DNA of 64,000 nt from Gonapodya prolifera JEL478. Taxonomy: Eukaryota > Monoblepharomycota > Monoblepharidomycetes > Monoblepharidales > Gonapodyaceae. The notes beneath the pieces are model-generated. The model had not been told where the DNA came from, made no database searches, and saw only the letters and a program-made list of their open reading frames with translations. Positions 35,205 to 49,392 of this stretch are shown here, piece by piece. The first letter of the stretch is position 1, and each line of letters opens with the position of its first letter. Where the stretch lies: positions 186,001 through 250,000 of the forward strand of contig KQ965732.1 in assembly GCA_001574975.1 (NCBI GenBank), in the 5' to 3' direction. The position numbers were made by a program, and so were the translations under genes.

Positions 35205-36470
35205 ATGAAGGCGATGCCATCCCTAGCAGCTCGGCCAAAACCGCCTCGGTGTTGTGTCTGCGATCAACACGCGAGAGCGGCTTCCTCCGCTTTTGAAGTC
35301 GCAATTCAATTCAATTGCAAGAATTGGTGGTCGCTTTGGTCAAGAGCGTGCTCCACTTCCCGTAACCCGACTTCAACGCTTACTGGAAGCGGATCGAACC
35401 TTTTTCCAAGAAGCAATCGATAAAAGGATTTGCTCCCTTCAGCTTGTCAGTGGCCGTACCATGACGAGCATCTCCACTGAACCCGCCGGGACTTCACCGC
35501 GCGAGACGCGACGAGCAAGATGGCACAGGTGAAACTTTTGCCGCTCAGATACTCTGGTCTGTTCTGAGCTGCTTGGCGTCCAAGGATGTCTGTGTGGCCT
35601 CTGGAAACCCTGTTGTCGCATCGTTTCAAGCATGTGTCAGCAATCTGTTGAAGGACTACCGGGAAAGCGGTTCGAGTATCGAAGGCGGAGCTATGGCATA
35701 TCGAGACAGGGGTGCGATGCTCGAAGGTGGAGCTGTTGTCCTTATCACGCGGCTGGCGATGTTGTACAAGAAAAAGTACAACATTAATTGGAAGAGCGGA
35801 TTCCATGAAGGGTTTCCTGACTGGTTGGAACGTCACTTCATGATCACTGGTGTCGTCAAGTCAACTAAACGGGGTACTGGCGGCGGTGGGACACAATGCC
35901 CTCGTGGCAGCGTTGAAATAAGCGGAGAGCAATCCTCGATGTTCCAAGCTCCAGCTCATACTGCAAGCTTCATGTACACAACGACATTTCCGAAAGTCAC
36001 ATTGACTTATAGAAATCGTGCCGGACAAGAATGGGTGTTATGGGCAACAGCACGTGTTCAGCTCATCATCTCAGATGAATTCACCCTCGAAAAGATGGGT
36101 TCTAGGATTGGGCTGTTGGCACTTGCGGAGAGTGCTCTCTCAAGAATATCAAAGGATTTTGTTTACAACGGGACAAGTTCCGTTTTTCCCATTGGCGAGT
36201 GTTTACAATGTGAACAAGATACCCCCGAAATTACGTGTTCCTCACGCCCCTAGCTATGTATCTCCAGCGGGGAATACGCGGCAGAAACGCGTTGTCAAAA
36301 CTGGGCTCTCTGCCACGGTCCCCGCCTTTGCAAAGTACCTATGCCAAGCTCCGGGCAACTCATCTGGGAGTGTTCCCTCAGCAACGCGCTTTGGGCTGAT
36401 GAAAGGGGGAAGTGGCTTCTCTCAGGTCATGGATAGCAGTGGTGGGAAAGCAAGTGGACCAATGAAGTGA
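35205..36470 (+). CDS. hypothetical multi-exon protein
   Basis: No family is recognised with confidence. A phase-consistent model runs from ATG 35205 (MKAMPSLAARPKPPR), through an intron (about 35249-35320), to IGGRFGQERAPLPVTRLQRL and RTFFQEAIDKRICSLQLVSG. A second intron (about 35456-35518) leads to HGTGETFAAQILWSVLSCLA, VASFQACVSNLLKDY, then GAMLEGGAVVLITRLAMLYK. The C-terminus is either the direct read-through to a TGA at 36253 or, by a weak GTTTAC donor, a longer end (IPPKLRVPHAPSYV to SGGKASGPMK, stop 36468-36470). The GxGTxET and GGA segments loosely recall group-II chaperonin-like proteins, but this is too weak to name it. No signal peptide or clear membrane helix. Confidence 0.45.
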
Positions 36471-37436
36471 TTCTTGGACAGGAGAGATTTGTCCAACTTC
36501 TGTCTCCAATTTGAACTTCTAACTTCTCTTCTTACCAAGACGGTTCACAGTACTATTTCCTGACATTTTCTTCCATGTAAAATCTTCCTAGGATATTCGT
36601 ATCATGTAAATGAACGTTCGGCTGTCTACCACGGTTACCAAATGACATCGCTGGCGATGAAACGGATTGCCGTATTTGGGTGTCCAGAACGGTCAGCAGC
36701 GTGTTGTTGATACTGAGAGCACATATGTTGCCATTTGTCACTCTTTCCATCTTCACCGCCCAAAATACAGTTTAGAAGAGTTACCGAAATGCACACGAAG
36801 TGGGGGAAGAGTGAGATTGGACGTGTGAAATTGCCAACACCTCTAGTTGTCCTCGTCGATGGTGCTCTCGTGCCGCCTTTCGCCTACCACAATGGAAACA
36901 TGGCCTTGCAGTGTGTGTAGCTTTTCTTTTCTACATACGAGCGTTGGTCCGCTGCGCTGTGCTGTGCGACTGGCCAATCCCGTTTCTTCGTTCCCGAAAA
37001 TGAAGTTTCTTTTTTGAGTCTCTCTTTATTAGAATCCGTTCATATTCTACAAAGGGGAGCCTGCCCACAAATCTCCAGTAATTATTGGGAACCCGCCCAA
37101 TTTCTACTACGGGAAGCCAGCCCAGAGGATCCAGTCCGTGATTATTCTACAAAGATTACGAAAAGCACCAGACAAACTTTAAACAGGACCCGGTGATGAA
37201 AAAAAAAAAGTCTCAGTGTGTTGTTGGTTTTTCATGCTCTCCCACGATACGGTTCCAGCCGCAAGGGGAAAGTGACAAGGTTTGGTACAATGCTCCTTGG
37301 TTCCCGAAAATTAGCGCGGTCCCAGCCCGCGAGTCGACGACAAAATACTCCACAAAAGTCCTAAGAAAAGAAAAGAAAAGAAACGGGGAAAACAAAGTCG
37401 ACGGGTGGTGATAATGGTGGTGGTGGGAGTAGGTGA
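36471..37436. other. intergenic upstream of hypothetical gene 3' end and LPMO 3' flank
   Basis: No convincing gene. A short leftward ORF near 36553-36750 has unremarkable composition. The part next to 37436 is the LPMO 3' flank, and its ...AATACTCCACAAA... segment (about 37346) recurs at the corresponding place beside the second LPMO copy (about 40560), so the duplicated unit includes 3' flanking DNA. Confidence 0.5.
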
Positions 37437-39722
37437 TTAACGGCGGCGGACCCTGCTTGCCCAGTCGCACGCAATCTCGTAGCTGTACTGCCTGCAGACC
37501 AGCGGACTAGAAGCGAAGGCACCACGAGTCAGAGACCGTGCATCAATGGACAAACAAAGACGGGATCCACTCACGCAGCGCACTGGAACACGACCCAGTT
37601 GCCACCAGCGTCGCACTGCCTGAACTGGCTTCCGACAAGGCACTCCATGGCGCCTAAATATTCGACGGAGCGTCGGGTATTAGTCACTTGCACTTCAAGC
37701 CGAAACCCGAAACCGCGCCCTCTCAAAAACTCACCAACTGTGCATCCAGCTCCTGCAGCAAGGATCTGCCCGCCGACCGGGTTTTGCGTGCTCGGGACGT
37801 TTCCCGAGGCGGCGGGGGGCGGGGGGCTCGGGGGTGCGGCGGGCGAGCTCACGGGGACGACGGCGCCCTGGGCCTGCGGTGTCGAGGGCGCGGGCGTCAC
37901 GGGGAGGTACCCGCAGGTGATTTCGTTGCCGACTGTTTGGGAAAGGACGGTGCAAGCGGTGCCGCTGGTGGGGAGGAGGAAAGGGTAAGCAACGAGTGCA
38001 GACGACGAGGTCATAGACAATGAGACGAACCCAGGGCACGCGTTGTTGACCCATCCGTTGGTGGTGCACATGCGAAACGCCTGTTGCGAGATGTTGGGTA
38101 GGCACTGGAGCGAGTCTGGGTGGGCAAGATCAAACGTGGCTTGTTACAACACCGAACCCACCCTCATCCAACCCAAAGGGAACTGAACTCACTCAGCGTG
38201 CACGAAGCGCCCTGTCCGACGGCAACGCCACCGGTGGCTGCCGCGGGAGGGGGCGCGGTGGGGTTGGTGGGTTGAGCAACGGCGCTGCGGGTGCTGCGAG
38301 GTTGGATGGTCTTGGTGTTGGTATTGCCCGCAGGTGGGGGAACAGCCGCGGGAGAGGGTGCGGGCACGGTCGGTGGAGCAGGAGCAGGAGCAGCAGGAGC
38401 AGGAGTGGTGCCGCCAGCGGCAACGCCTGCGCCCGTGAAGATTCCAGGACCCTGTTGACCGGCGCGGACGGTGATTTGTGGGCGAGCGTCGAGTAGGTTC
38501 TCTCCGGCCGTTTTGGCGCCGCCGAATTCTGTTGGAAGGGGGGGGGGGGGAAGGTTGAGGGTTGGAACGTGTCAACGGTGTGATCAAACCAGAGTCCAAG
38601 AGAAGGTGGTACTCACCAGGAACAATGACCGAGGACGGGGGAACGTTGACGACGAGCAGCTGGGGTCCCGAGATCGAACCGCCGTCAGCGCCTTGGATGG
38701 TCACGTCGGCGCAGTCTTGGTAGTACTCGCGGTTTCCGACGGCGTTGATCCAGTTCCAGGAGAACTGGGGCGGAAAGGGAAACGAAAGTTATGGTGGTTA
38801 GTACATGGACTTCCGGAGGTAGATCTTGCCAAACTTGAACTTGCGATCGCATCACCAGAAGGAGCGCCGGCCGGGATGGGAACGGTATACGAGTTGCCGA
38901 GTGCGCGGAGACATTCGCGCTTGACGGTGGAGAGGACCACGAATGTGTTTCCGTTGTCGTAGGAGAGGGCGAACTGGCAGTGACCGCCATCTGGGAAAAA
39001 AAAAAAGGAAGGGACGTGAAGAGAAAAAGAAGTGGAAGTGTGAGACGGGCAAGTTGGGGTGTGATCAAGAGAAAAACGGAAACGAACCGTGAGTTGCACT
39101 GCCCCCGAGCTGGACAGAGATGGAAGATCCGGCTTGGTACGTGGCGACGATCGGTCCTTTGCTCTGGAGAGAAAAAAGAAGGAGAGATGGATCAGTCAGT
39201 AATGGTGACTCGGTGTTTCGGACAAGACGGAAACATTCGCCTCCAGTAGACTTGTCCGTGATCGTGGATCACTCCCCTCCGCGGATATCCGCCACCATCT
39301 AGCGTCTCGCGTCTTACTCACCTTGCCTTGGCATGGGAACGGACGAGTTGGACCCAACGGCGAGAGATTACTGCAAACAAACAAACGAAACAGCACGTAA
39401 GCGTCTCCGATCAAACACCGGCATGGACACAATTACTCACTCGTAGTCAATGTTCTGTAGAGAGAGAAAGAGAAAAGAGCATCCGGGGGGGGGGGGGGGG
39501 CACGGTTCACGTTACATGGGACCAAACACGTGAATCAGCAAACAGCGTCTCGGCCGCATCAACACGGACCCATCGACGCTCGCATCGACTCACCGTTGCG
39601 CCCTTGACGTACTTGCTGTTCCGCGGTGGCGGGTTTGTCATCTCGACGTGAGCGCTCACGCCGAGAGCGAGGAAGACGAGCGACAGCGCCAGCGCTGCGA
39701 GGAGAGAGCGAGCGGACGGCAT
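37437..39722 (-). CDS. AA11-like lytic polysaccharide monooxygenase with CBM19-like C-terminal modules (intact copy)
   Basis: Secreted copper enzyme expected to oxidise chitin or a related polysaccharide. ATG 39722 begins a signal peptide ending GVSA, so the mature protein starts HVEMTNPPPRNSKY with the copper-binding N-terminal His. A 14-nt exon (NIDY) and SPLGPTRPFPCQGK follow. Then come VATYQAGSSISVQLGG, ATHGDGGHCQFALSYDNG (second copper His), VKRECLRALGNSYTVPIPAG and NAVGNREYYQDCADVTI (axial aromatic region). This order matches AA11/AA16-type LPMOs. After a Pro/Ala/Thr-rich linker, cysteine-rich units follow; the last (CTVG, AMECLVGSQFRQCDAGGNW, FQCAAGLVCRQYSYEIAC) fits the CBM19 chitin-binding spacing. 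It ends WASRVRRR, stop 37437-37439. About ten exons. Homopolymeric G runs occur in introns. Confidence 0.8.
38538..38550 (+). repeat. 13-G homopolymer in LPMO intron
   Basis: Uninterrupted G run in an intron of the intact LPMO gene. A second run of 16 G lies at 39485-39500 in another intron of the same gene. Such runs are prone to sequencing-length error. Confidence 0.8.
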
Positions 39723-40658
39723 CGGAGAGTCGTGTGTTGATGCGCGGGTGGCGAGAGCGGAGAGATAGGAAAGATGGAGAGTCGGCCTGCGACGTTGCTT
39801 ATGAGTGGATCCAACCCAAGCAAGGCAGAGATGTAGGAAGCACATTGTTTCCCTGCCTGTGGACTGCGGTGCACCCTTGGTGCCATGCGGTAGGACTGCG
39901 GCACTCCGCCCTTCCTGCCGCACTTCATTTGCTTAGCTTCCGATCCCGGAATTTCGATGCGTGATTCATTAGCAATCTTTCGTAATTCTTGCGTTTCTAT
40001 TCTTCCTTTTCTTTCACCCGCCTTCTCGCCGGGCTGGAGTCATTATTTCGCGGGTCAAGCAAAAGAGCGACGCCGCTACCCTGGCATTATAATATTCCCT
40101 ATCAGGGCAACACCAGCAAGACCACCGTACGATGAGCTGCATCTTTGTTCCGCCTGTGCATCGTCACACTCATCACCCAACTCAAGATCTTTCGATGCGA
40201 CCTCTTCACCCTGCGCTTTAAGCCTCCAGCTCGCCAGAAGAGGGAACAGGAGAAAGCGAACGGAGGAAGGAGTAAAGGAGGCCGCAGAGGAAGTTCGCCC
40301 CTCTTTCATGACAATTGACACCAAGCATTCTGTTGCCTACAATGTACAAAAGTACCTTTGGAAGGGGAAAATGAGTGAGATGGGATAAGGAGCTGTGGGA
40401 ATCAGAATCGGAATGGAATGAGCATGAGCACCTCCTCCTTCTTTTTTTAAGTCTTTGTGTATTGAAACCCTGTACTATTGGACACCCACGAAGGGAAAAA
40501 TTAACAGTTCCGTTCCAGCCGAAATTAACGCAGACCCAGCCCCCGGAGATTGGATTCGAAATACTCCACAAACAGACCAAACAAAAGAGCATTAAAAAAG
40601 TCGAAAAAAAAATAATGCAAAGTCGACGGGGAGTGGCCGTGGTGGTGGCATCAAGCCC
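39723..40658. other. intergenic between the two LPMO copies
   Basis: Contains the upstream region of the intact LPMO (rightmost 100 bp of the 5' leader resembles that of the second copy) and the 3' flank of the pseudogene copy. The middle, about 39960-40450, shows no conserved ORF. Confidence 0.5.
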
Positions 40659-42905
40659 TTAACGTCGGCGGCGAACCCTGCTTGGCATATCGCACGCGAC
40701 CTCGTAGCTGTACTGCCTGCAGACAAGAGGCCTGCCCGCACAAAAACACCGCGAGTCAGAGACCGTGCATCACGGGACAATTGACAAAGTAGGAGATCCA
40801 CGCAACGCAGCGCACTCGAACACGACCCAGTTCCCAGCAAGGTCGCACTGTCTGAACTGGCTTCCCACAAGGCACTCGGCGGCGCCTAAAACATCACATC
40901 GACGGACAGGGCATCAGTCACTTGTGCACTCACGCCCAACCACCTGCCCTCCCACAATAAAAACTCACCAGGGGTGCATTCAGCCCCAGCAGCGAGGATC
41001 TGCCCGGCGACGGGATTGTGCGCGTACGGAACGTATTCAGTCGGGACGGGCCAGCTCACGGTGACGACGGTGCCCTCCGTCTTTGTTTGCCGAGGTCGTC
41101 ATGGTCATGGGGACGGCGGTGCCCTCCGTCATGGATGCCGAGGGTGTAGGGGGGGGGGTTGAAGGGTACGTTCGATACAAGAATTGGCTCAAGGGAAAAG
41201 CAAATGAGACGAACCCAGATCAAGTGTTGTTCACCCATCCGTCAGGAGTGCACACCTGGAACGCTTTGGCCGAGATGTCGGGAAGGCACTCGAACGAGTC
41301 TGGTTGCGACGATCAGATCAAACCGTTACAACACCGTACAACATCTTCTTTTCAAACCAAAAGAAAACTCACTCAGCGTGCACGATTCGTCGATGGGAAC
41401 GCCCTCGGTGGGCATCGCCGGCGGCATTGCGGTAGAGTTCATTGGTTGGTTGTGCCACGGGGGCGGACGTCTGGGCAGGCTCGGCCCTATGGGTACTGTA
41501 AGGCCCGATGGTGTTGGCCGAGGAAGACGTGGGAGAAGGAGCAGGGACAGTCGGAGGAGGAAAAATCGCAGGAGGCGGTGCGGGTGCGGTAAGTGGGGCA
41601 GGAGCAAAAGCAAAAGTGGCCCCTCCAGCAGGTGTGTCTGTGCCCGTGAAGATTCCGGGTCCTTGCTCGCCCGCGCGGACGGTGATTTGAGGTCGGGCGT
41701 CGAGGAGGTTCTCGCCGGCCGTTTGGGCGCCACCGAATTCTGTTGAGAGAGGCGCAAGGCTGAGCGTTAGCGAAGTGCTCACACTTTAGTCCAAAGAGAT
41801 GTGTGCTCACCAGGAACAGTGACGGAGGACGGGGGAACGTTGACGACCAGCAGCTGGGGCCCCGTGAGCGATCCGCCATCGTAGCCTTCGATTGTCACGT
41901 CGGCGCAGTCTTGGTAGTATTCGCGATTGCCGACAGCGTTGATCCAGCTCCAGGAAAACTGAGGGAAGAGAATAAACGTGTGATTCTTACATGTGAAGTT
42001 CCCAGATCCCGGAAAGATCTTGCCAAACTTGAACTTACGATCGCATCACCAGATGGAGCACCGTCAGGAATGGGAACCATGTACGAGCTGCCTTCCGCAC
42101 GGAGACATTCGCGCTTCACGGTGGAGAGGACACTACGAAGGTGTTTCCGTCGTCTTAAGAGAGCGCAAACTGGCAGTGACCACCGTCTGAGAAGAGAACA
42201 TCAAAAAAGAGGTGTAAACATGGGAAGTTCCGGCTTGGGTTGGATGTGATCTGGAGAAAAACATACCATGAGTTGCGCTGCCTCCAAGCATGACGGGGAC
42301 GAAGATCCGGCTTGGTACGTGGCGACGATCGGTCCTTTGCTCTGGTAACAAAAAATAGCGTCAATTAGGGTGGCTCGGTGGTGTGGACAACAGAGCGAGT
42401 GGATCAGCGGAATATTGGCCTCCAGCGGACTCCTCAGTCAGTGCTATCGCACTTAGGCCTCGTTCTCGCGGAAGTACTACCCTTTGCGGATATTCGCCTC
42501 CGTCGCTCAAAAGAGACTCACCTTGCCCTGGCAGGGGAACGGACGGGTGGGACCCAGGGGCGAGAGATTTTTGTAAAAAACCAAGCACACGCGAATCATG
42601 CCTCTGATCAGAAGCTGACAGCAACCACATTCACACTCACTCGAAGTCAACGTTCTGCAAATATAAAAGAAAAGAGCACCAGACGGCACGGCCACGTCAC
42701 ATCAGACAAAACACGTCAGTCAGCAAAAAAAAAGTCGATTCGCAGTATCGTCGTCCCATCTGCCACTGAGTGCACTCACCGAGATGCCCTGGATGTACTT
42801 GCTGTTGCGCGGGGCCGGGTTTGTCATTTCGATGTGCGCGGACACGCCGAGTGCGAGGAAAAGCGATAGCGCCAGCGCTGCGACGTGCGTGCGTGCAGAC
42901 GTCGT
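40659..42905 (-). pseudogene. degenerate tandem duplicate of the AA11-like LPMO gene
   Basis: Collinear with the intact copy at 37437-39722, exon for exon and including the 14-nt micro-exon, the Pro-rich linker and CBM19-like tail, with the stop of the tail at 40659-40661. Lesions seen by direct comparison: (1) the start codon position reads ACG at 42903-42905, and the in-frame upstream sequence reaches a stop without an ATG; (2) the acceptor of exon 3 near 42573 reads ACAA instead of GCAG; (3) one base is missing in the exon at about 42282-42300; (4) TAC (Tyr of ALSYD) is TAA at 42155-42157; (5) two extra bases near 42132-42136. The N-terminal exon still reads SAHIEMTNPAPRNSKY. No functional LPMO can be made from it as read. 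Confidence 0.85.
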
Positions 42906-42990
42906 TGAGTGCTCCAGTGGTTTGATGCGTGGGAGCGAGAAGAGATAGTGAGGAAGATTGAATTGGCCTGCGACGAGAGTTTATAAGTAC

Positions 42991-43079
42991 ACCAACATTC
43001 GGTCGCGAACTGTTCGTGTTGGAGTCAATAAGGGGCGTAAAATTGTGCTCCAAAAAGCGCAAGTGAATCACAGATGCAT
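42991..43079 (+). repeat. imperfect direct repeat, copy 1
   Basis: Shares with copy 2 the words ACTCGGTC/ATTCGGTC, TGTTGGAGTCAA, AAGGGGC and GCTCCAAA-AGCGCA followed by AGATGCA. It lies just upstream of the LPMO pseudogene start region, so it may be a remnant of a duplicated promoter segment. Confidence 0.6.
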
Positions 43080-43269
43080 CTCAACAAACAGATCTTGTTT
43101 TATGACTGTGACCAAAGTCACGTGTAAGTCCTACGTGAAAGCTTGTTTATATGCTTGTCGAGGAGTCGTCAAATTCCAAGAGCAAGAACGATAGACTGAT
43201 CATTCAGTGTCGATCCTGGAGAATTGGGTAAGGTTAGTTGAAAGAATGATCAACAATCTTGTTTTTGCA

Positions 43270-43357
43270 CCACAACACTCGGTCAAGAACAGTTCCTGTT
43301 GGAGTCAACAAGGGGCTCACAAGAGCGCTCCAAAGCGCAGGTGGATGAAAGATGCAA
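43270..43357 (+). repeat. imperfect direct repeat, copy 2
   Basis: Same orientation as copy 1, about 280 bp away, with the same ordered words. No terminal inverted repeats or ORF suggest a transposon. Confidence 0.6.
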
Positions 43358-43855
43358 TTAGTACAAGTTCTTGCTCGTATTGCCCTGTTAGGGAATAATA
43401 CCGCGGTGCTGCTTTTTGTTTGCCCACCAAACCTCCAAATAAATATTCCAGCCCGTCAAGAAGGCGGCCAAAAGAACGGGAAAGAGTAGAAATACAGGAA
43501 GAGTGCAAGATGACCAAGAAATTACGCATAGAAAAGCCGGTTGCGGAATATAAGCAGATGAACCTGCGGTTCGGGTTGACGCGCAAAATTATTATGCACA
43601 ATGTGCAGTAAAGTCCTCGGCTTGAGAAACATTGCTTTTAGATCCACCAAGGGTAAGATGATCACTACTTTCAACTAAGCTACCCGATTCTCTAGAGAGT
43701 TGACAGTCGTGATTCAATACATTTGCTCCTTCAATTAGAGCGACTCCCACAAATGCAGGACTTCGTGACTGCGGTCACACTCATCACTTAAGATCTGATT
43801 CTCCAACCCCCTTCTTCACCCTTCTCTTCATTCTTCGTTTTCCCCTTCAGAAATC

Positions 43856-45770
43856 ATGTCCATCCCAATAATATCAGCACCATCAGCGCTCGACCGCGTT
43901 CGATTTCTCCTCCTTTCCCCCTTCCACACAAGACACAAACTCACCACAATCGATGTGCGCGTCCTCCGCGTTTCCCAGTTGTTCAATTCGCTCGACCCGA
44001 GCCCGTTCTATCTCAAAGATCTCGTACGTTTTCTGTTTCCTAATCCTGTGGTTCCCTGTTTCCATCCATTGAAACACACAAAATGTGCTCTCATCCGTCC
44101 TCTCACTTGGAACTCGGGCTTGGTCTTGGGCCTTTGACCTCGACCTTCCTTGGACGACATTCCCTCGCAAAAGGACCACGACGCAGAAGATTACATCCTC
44201 ACCTACGCCCAGGAGTCGCCCGACACTACAGACTTCCTCATTCGTGTCTTTCTCGGGCCTGGAACGGCACCGCCATCTCAAGCAGAGAGCGACGACGACG
44301 ATGATCCGCAAACGCAAACGCAAACGAAGTCTTCTCGGGAGAATGACAATAACGTTAAGTCTCCAAAGGGACAATTGAACGCGAAGAATGATTCTATCAC
44401 TCGAACGAACAATACAAGAACCATCGATACTCAATTGTCCTCTCAAGGCCTCGTTCCACAAAAGCCAACCGATGTTCCAACGACCCTCCCCCAGGAGACC
44501 ACCCCCCCAACTGTTCTTCACAACCCTCCTCCCCAATTCGTCCCAGAAACCTCACTGCCCACGCCACTTCCACCTACCACAAACACGTCAACGCCAAATC
44601 AACGTCGGACTCCCGAGGCCGAACGACCCGCCTTGCTTCCTGAACACGCCGCACCACCCAACCCCTCGCCATCTCCCCCCCCTCCGACCACCAGTCCTGA
44701 GTCGCCCCACTTCGATCCCGACGCGTACACGTACGGTGATGCCGACCCAGCCATAGATCCGGACAACGACGACGACGACGCCTATGCTGCCGACGCCGAG
44801 CTCGTCGTGTGGGGCGCTACGAGGCTCGCGAACGTGAGGGCGTCGGCGTCACTTCCCGGTGGGGTTGGTGCAGGTGCAGGTACAGGTACAAACGGGACGC
44901 AGTCTCAGAGCGTCAATCCAGGTCCCAGTCGCGATCAGGTGGACCAACAAACGAGCAAGGCGGACGCCACAGGAGCAGGAGCGCAAGGCAAGCGCGATTC
45001 AGGAGGCCACCGGACGCGGTCAAGCTCGCTCACCAAGATCTCCAACCACGGACACACCTACACACGGCACAGATCTGGCAGTGCTGGTCTCGGACCTATC
45101 GTGAGTTCCGGTGGTGCAGCCACGACTGGATCCATTGGACACAGAACGCATTTCTCATCGTCGACGCGAGAAACGCCCTCGACTCGGAGCCTGCGGGGTC
45201 GAAAGCTTCAGCGGCTCAGTACAAGCACACCGAATTCCGTGGGGGACTTACGAGCCGACCCCGAAGCGGTCGAATTTCTGGAGAAGGACGTGCAAGCCGC
45301 GATAACGAGGCACTTTGACTATCAGGTGAGGAAAAAGGGAGGTCTGTGAGGTGTCGCCGAGGCGGACCGGACCCTTCACACGTGTTTTCATCCCTTCTTG
45401 TTTGTTCGCTCTATCAAAGGCCCGTCGTAAACACATCTCGCTACGCACGTCTCTCGCTTCTCTGCGTATATCTCTGCTGGTGGGGGTTGTGATCCTCGGT
45501 TCTGCCCTCGCGCTTTCACGCGTGCTGGACTCCCTCGCCATCTCTCCGGACGCGTCTCCCTTTTCACAGACGCTCGCTGCCGTGGCTAGTCAGTCGCTGC
45601 TGGTTCTGGGATGGGTGAGCGTGTGGAGGCCAGCTGAGCTCATTATTTATGGGTGGGTTGCAATTTATCGGGAGTGGAAGTTTCTTTGCGTGTTAGCAAA
45701 GGCTCGTGTCGAACTCAAATTCTCGGGGAACATCTCACTTCCTCGAAGGAGGAGCAAATGGGGCGATTGA
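43856..45770 (+). CDS. two-helix membrane protein of a bacterial-type family with a large low-complexity insertion
   Basis: Function unknown. Exon 1 (ATG 43856) ends QLFNSLDPSPFYLKDL at a GTACGT donor and joins in phase to DHDAEDYILTYAQESPDTTD, recreating a SLDPSPF..KDLD.DAE.YI motif that I associate with uncharacterised bacterial membrane proteins. The C-terminal part, ITRHFDYQ then (after an intron) ARRKHISLRTSLASLRISLL, has two predicted helices (LLVGVVILGSALALSRVL; SLLVLGWVSVWRPAELIIY) and ends in a basic tail. Between the two conserved ends, about 340 residues of Ser/Thr/Pro/Gln-rich sequence with an acidic DNDDDDAYAADAELV block are inserted, rightly absent from the compact bacterial form as I recall it. 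Stop at 45768-45770. Family placement is from memory. Confidence 0.65.
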
Positions 45771-46250
45771 TGAAATAACTTTAGGGAAGCTAAAGATGCC
45801 ACAAATTGAAGAAACACATTTGAAATTGATTCCTAATGTGCCAACAAAGAATTTCTAACTACTGAAAAGACCAAACAAACACCTCCACACGCCGCCACAC
45901 GAAACGCTTCACCTAAGGGTACGTCAGACGTTATCGCTCTAATCCATCGGCACAACGCTCTCTACACTCATTCACACGCAACAACCTTCCTCTCTGCAGC
46001 TCTGAGACAACCACCAAGGCAATGCGCAGCGGCAAAGGCCACCTGTGCAGACCCCACGGTCGAATCACACCCATGCCCAAAACAACAGTTTTTCCATTTT
46101 CTTTCGTAAAGGAGTCAGCTCGAGTGGTTTCCGGGGTTCAAAGGGAGGGGGGAAAGGAGTCGAAGATACCAATTCAGAATCAATCCGTAAGAAAGTGTCC
46201 GATAAAGAGTGTCCAAAACATTTAAGTCAACCAAATCCACAAGAGGACAT
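45771..46250. other. intergenic, PAB1 3' flank
   Basis: No gene or repeat recognised. The two flanking genes converge here, so the interval should hold both transcript ends. Confidence 0.5.
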
Positions 46251-48806
<2,556 letters not shown>

Positions 48807-49392
48807 TTTGTATCGATTGAAACGAGTTAGGAGAATGAGCTGGATTTAAATTGATTTTCTGATTTTTGCTGTGAGGAGGAAACCACGGGTGAGCTGACTG
48901 ATTTTCGAAAGGAGGGAGTGGGTGTTTAGAGAGCTTTTCCTGAGCGGAAGGGAAGTGGGGATGGGCGAGTGAGGATGTCGGACTCGATGGCGCTTGCAAA
49001 CGAGAACCGGCGAGTAGGACGAGGAGAGCGGGATGCGAGTCTGGCCCAGGAGTTGGGTGAACACGATGCGCTCGCTAGGCGGGGGGCGGGGTCTGATGTA
49101 CGAGGAGTCTGAGACTCGTCGCTGGCTTTTCCGGTTTTTGAAACAGAGAGGCCGCGGGTGAGCGGTTCCCTGCACGGGCTTTTCTGATTATGTGCGGCGG
49201 CGAGATTGAGGCCGGGACGGGAGTCCGGTCCAAGGCTGTACGGCAAACTTATGTTTGGTGCGAGCACAACCAAACGCGTGACCCCTCAGGAGAAAAGACA
49301 TTGTGGCGCAGCAGACCGTGCGCTGGCCCCATTGCCGTGAATTTTGTTCAAAGGAACCGACAGAAGCTCAGTTTTGTATTATTATTAAACAA
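48807..49392. other. intergenic between PAB1 5' end and ABCG 3' end
   Basis: No gene seen. On the PAB1 coding strand the 60 nt before the ATG are A-rich, with CAAAAATCAGAAAATCAA near 48854-48871 preceded by an acceptor-like CTCCTCACAG, so a 5'-UTR intron is possible. Confidence 0.45.

Larger units (their letters stand above)
42906..43855. other. intergenic with imperfect direct repeat
   Basis: No gene recognised. Two related segments of about 88 bp lie at 42991-43079 and 43270-43357 (see repeat entries). A pyrimidine-rich stretch of about 60 bp precedes the gene starting at 43856. Confidence 0.5.

Noticed and set aside
36553-36920. Two short opposing ORFs near 36.5-36.9 kb
   Set aside because: Neither has a domain, splice partner or convincing start; treated as non-coding.
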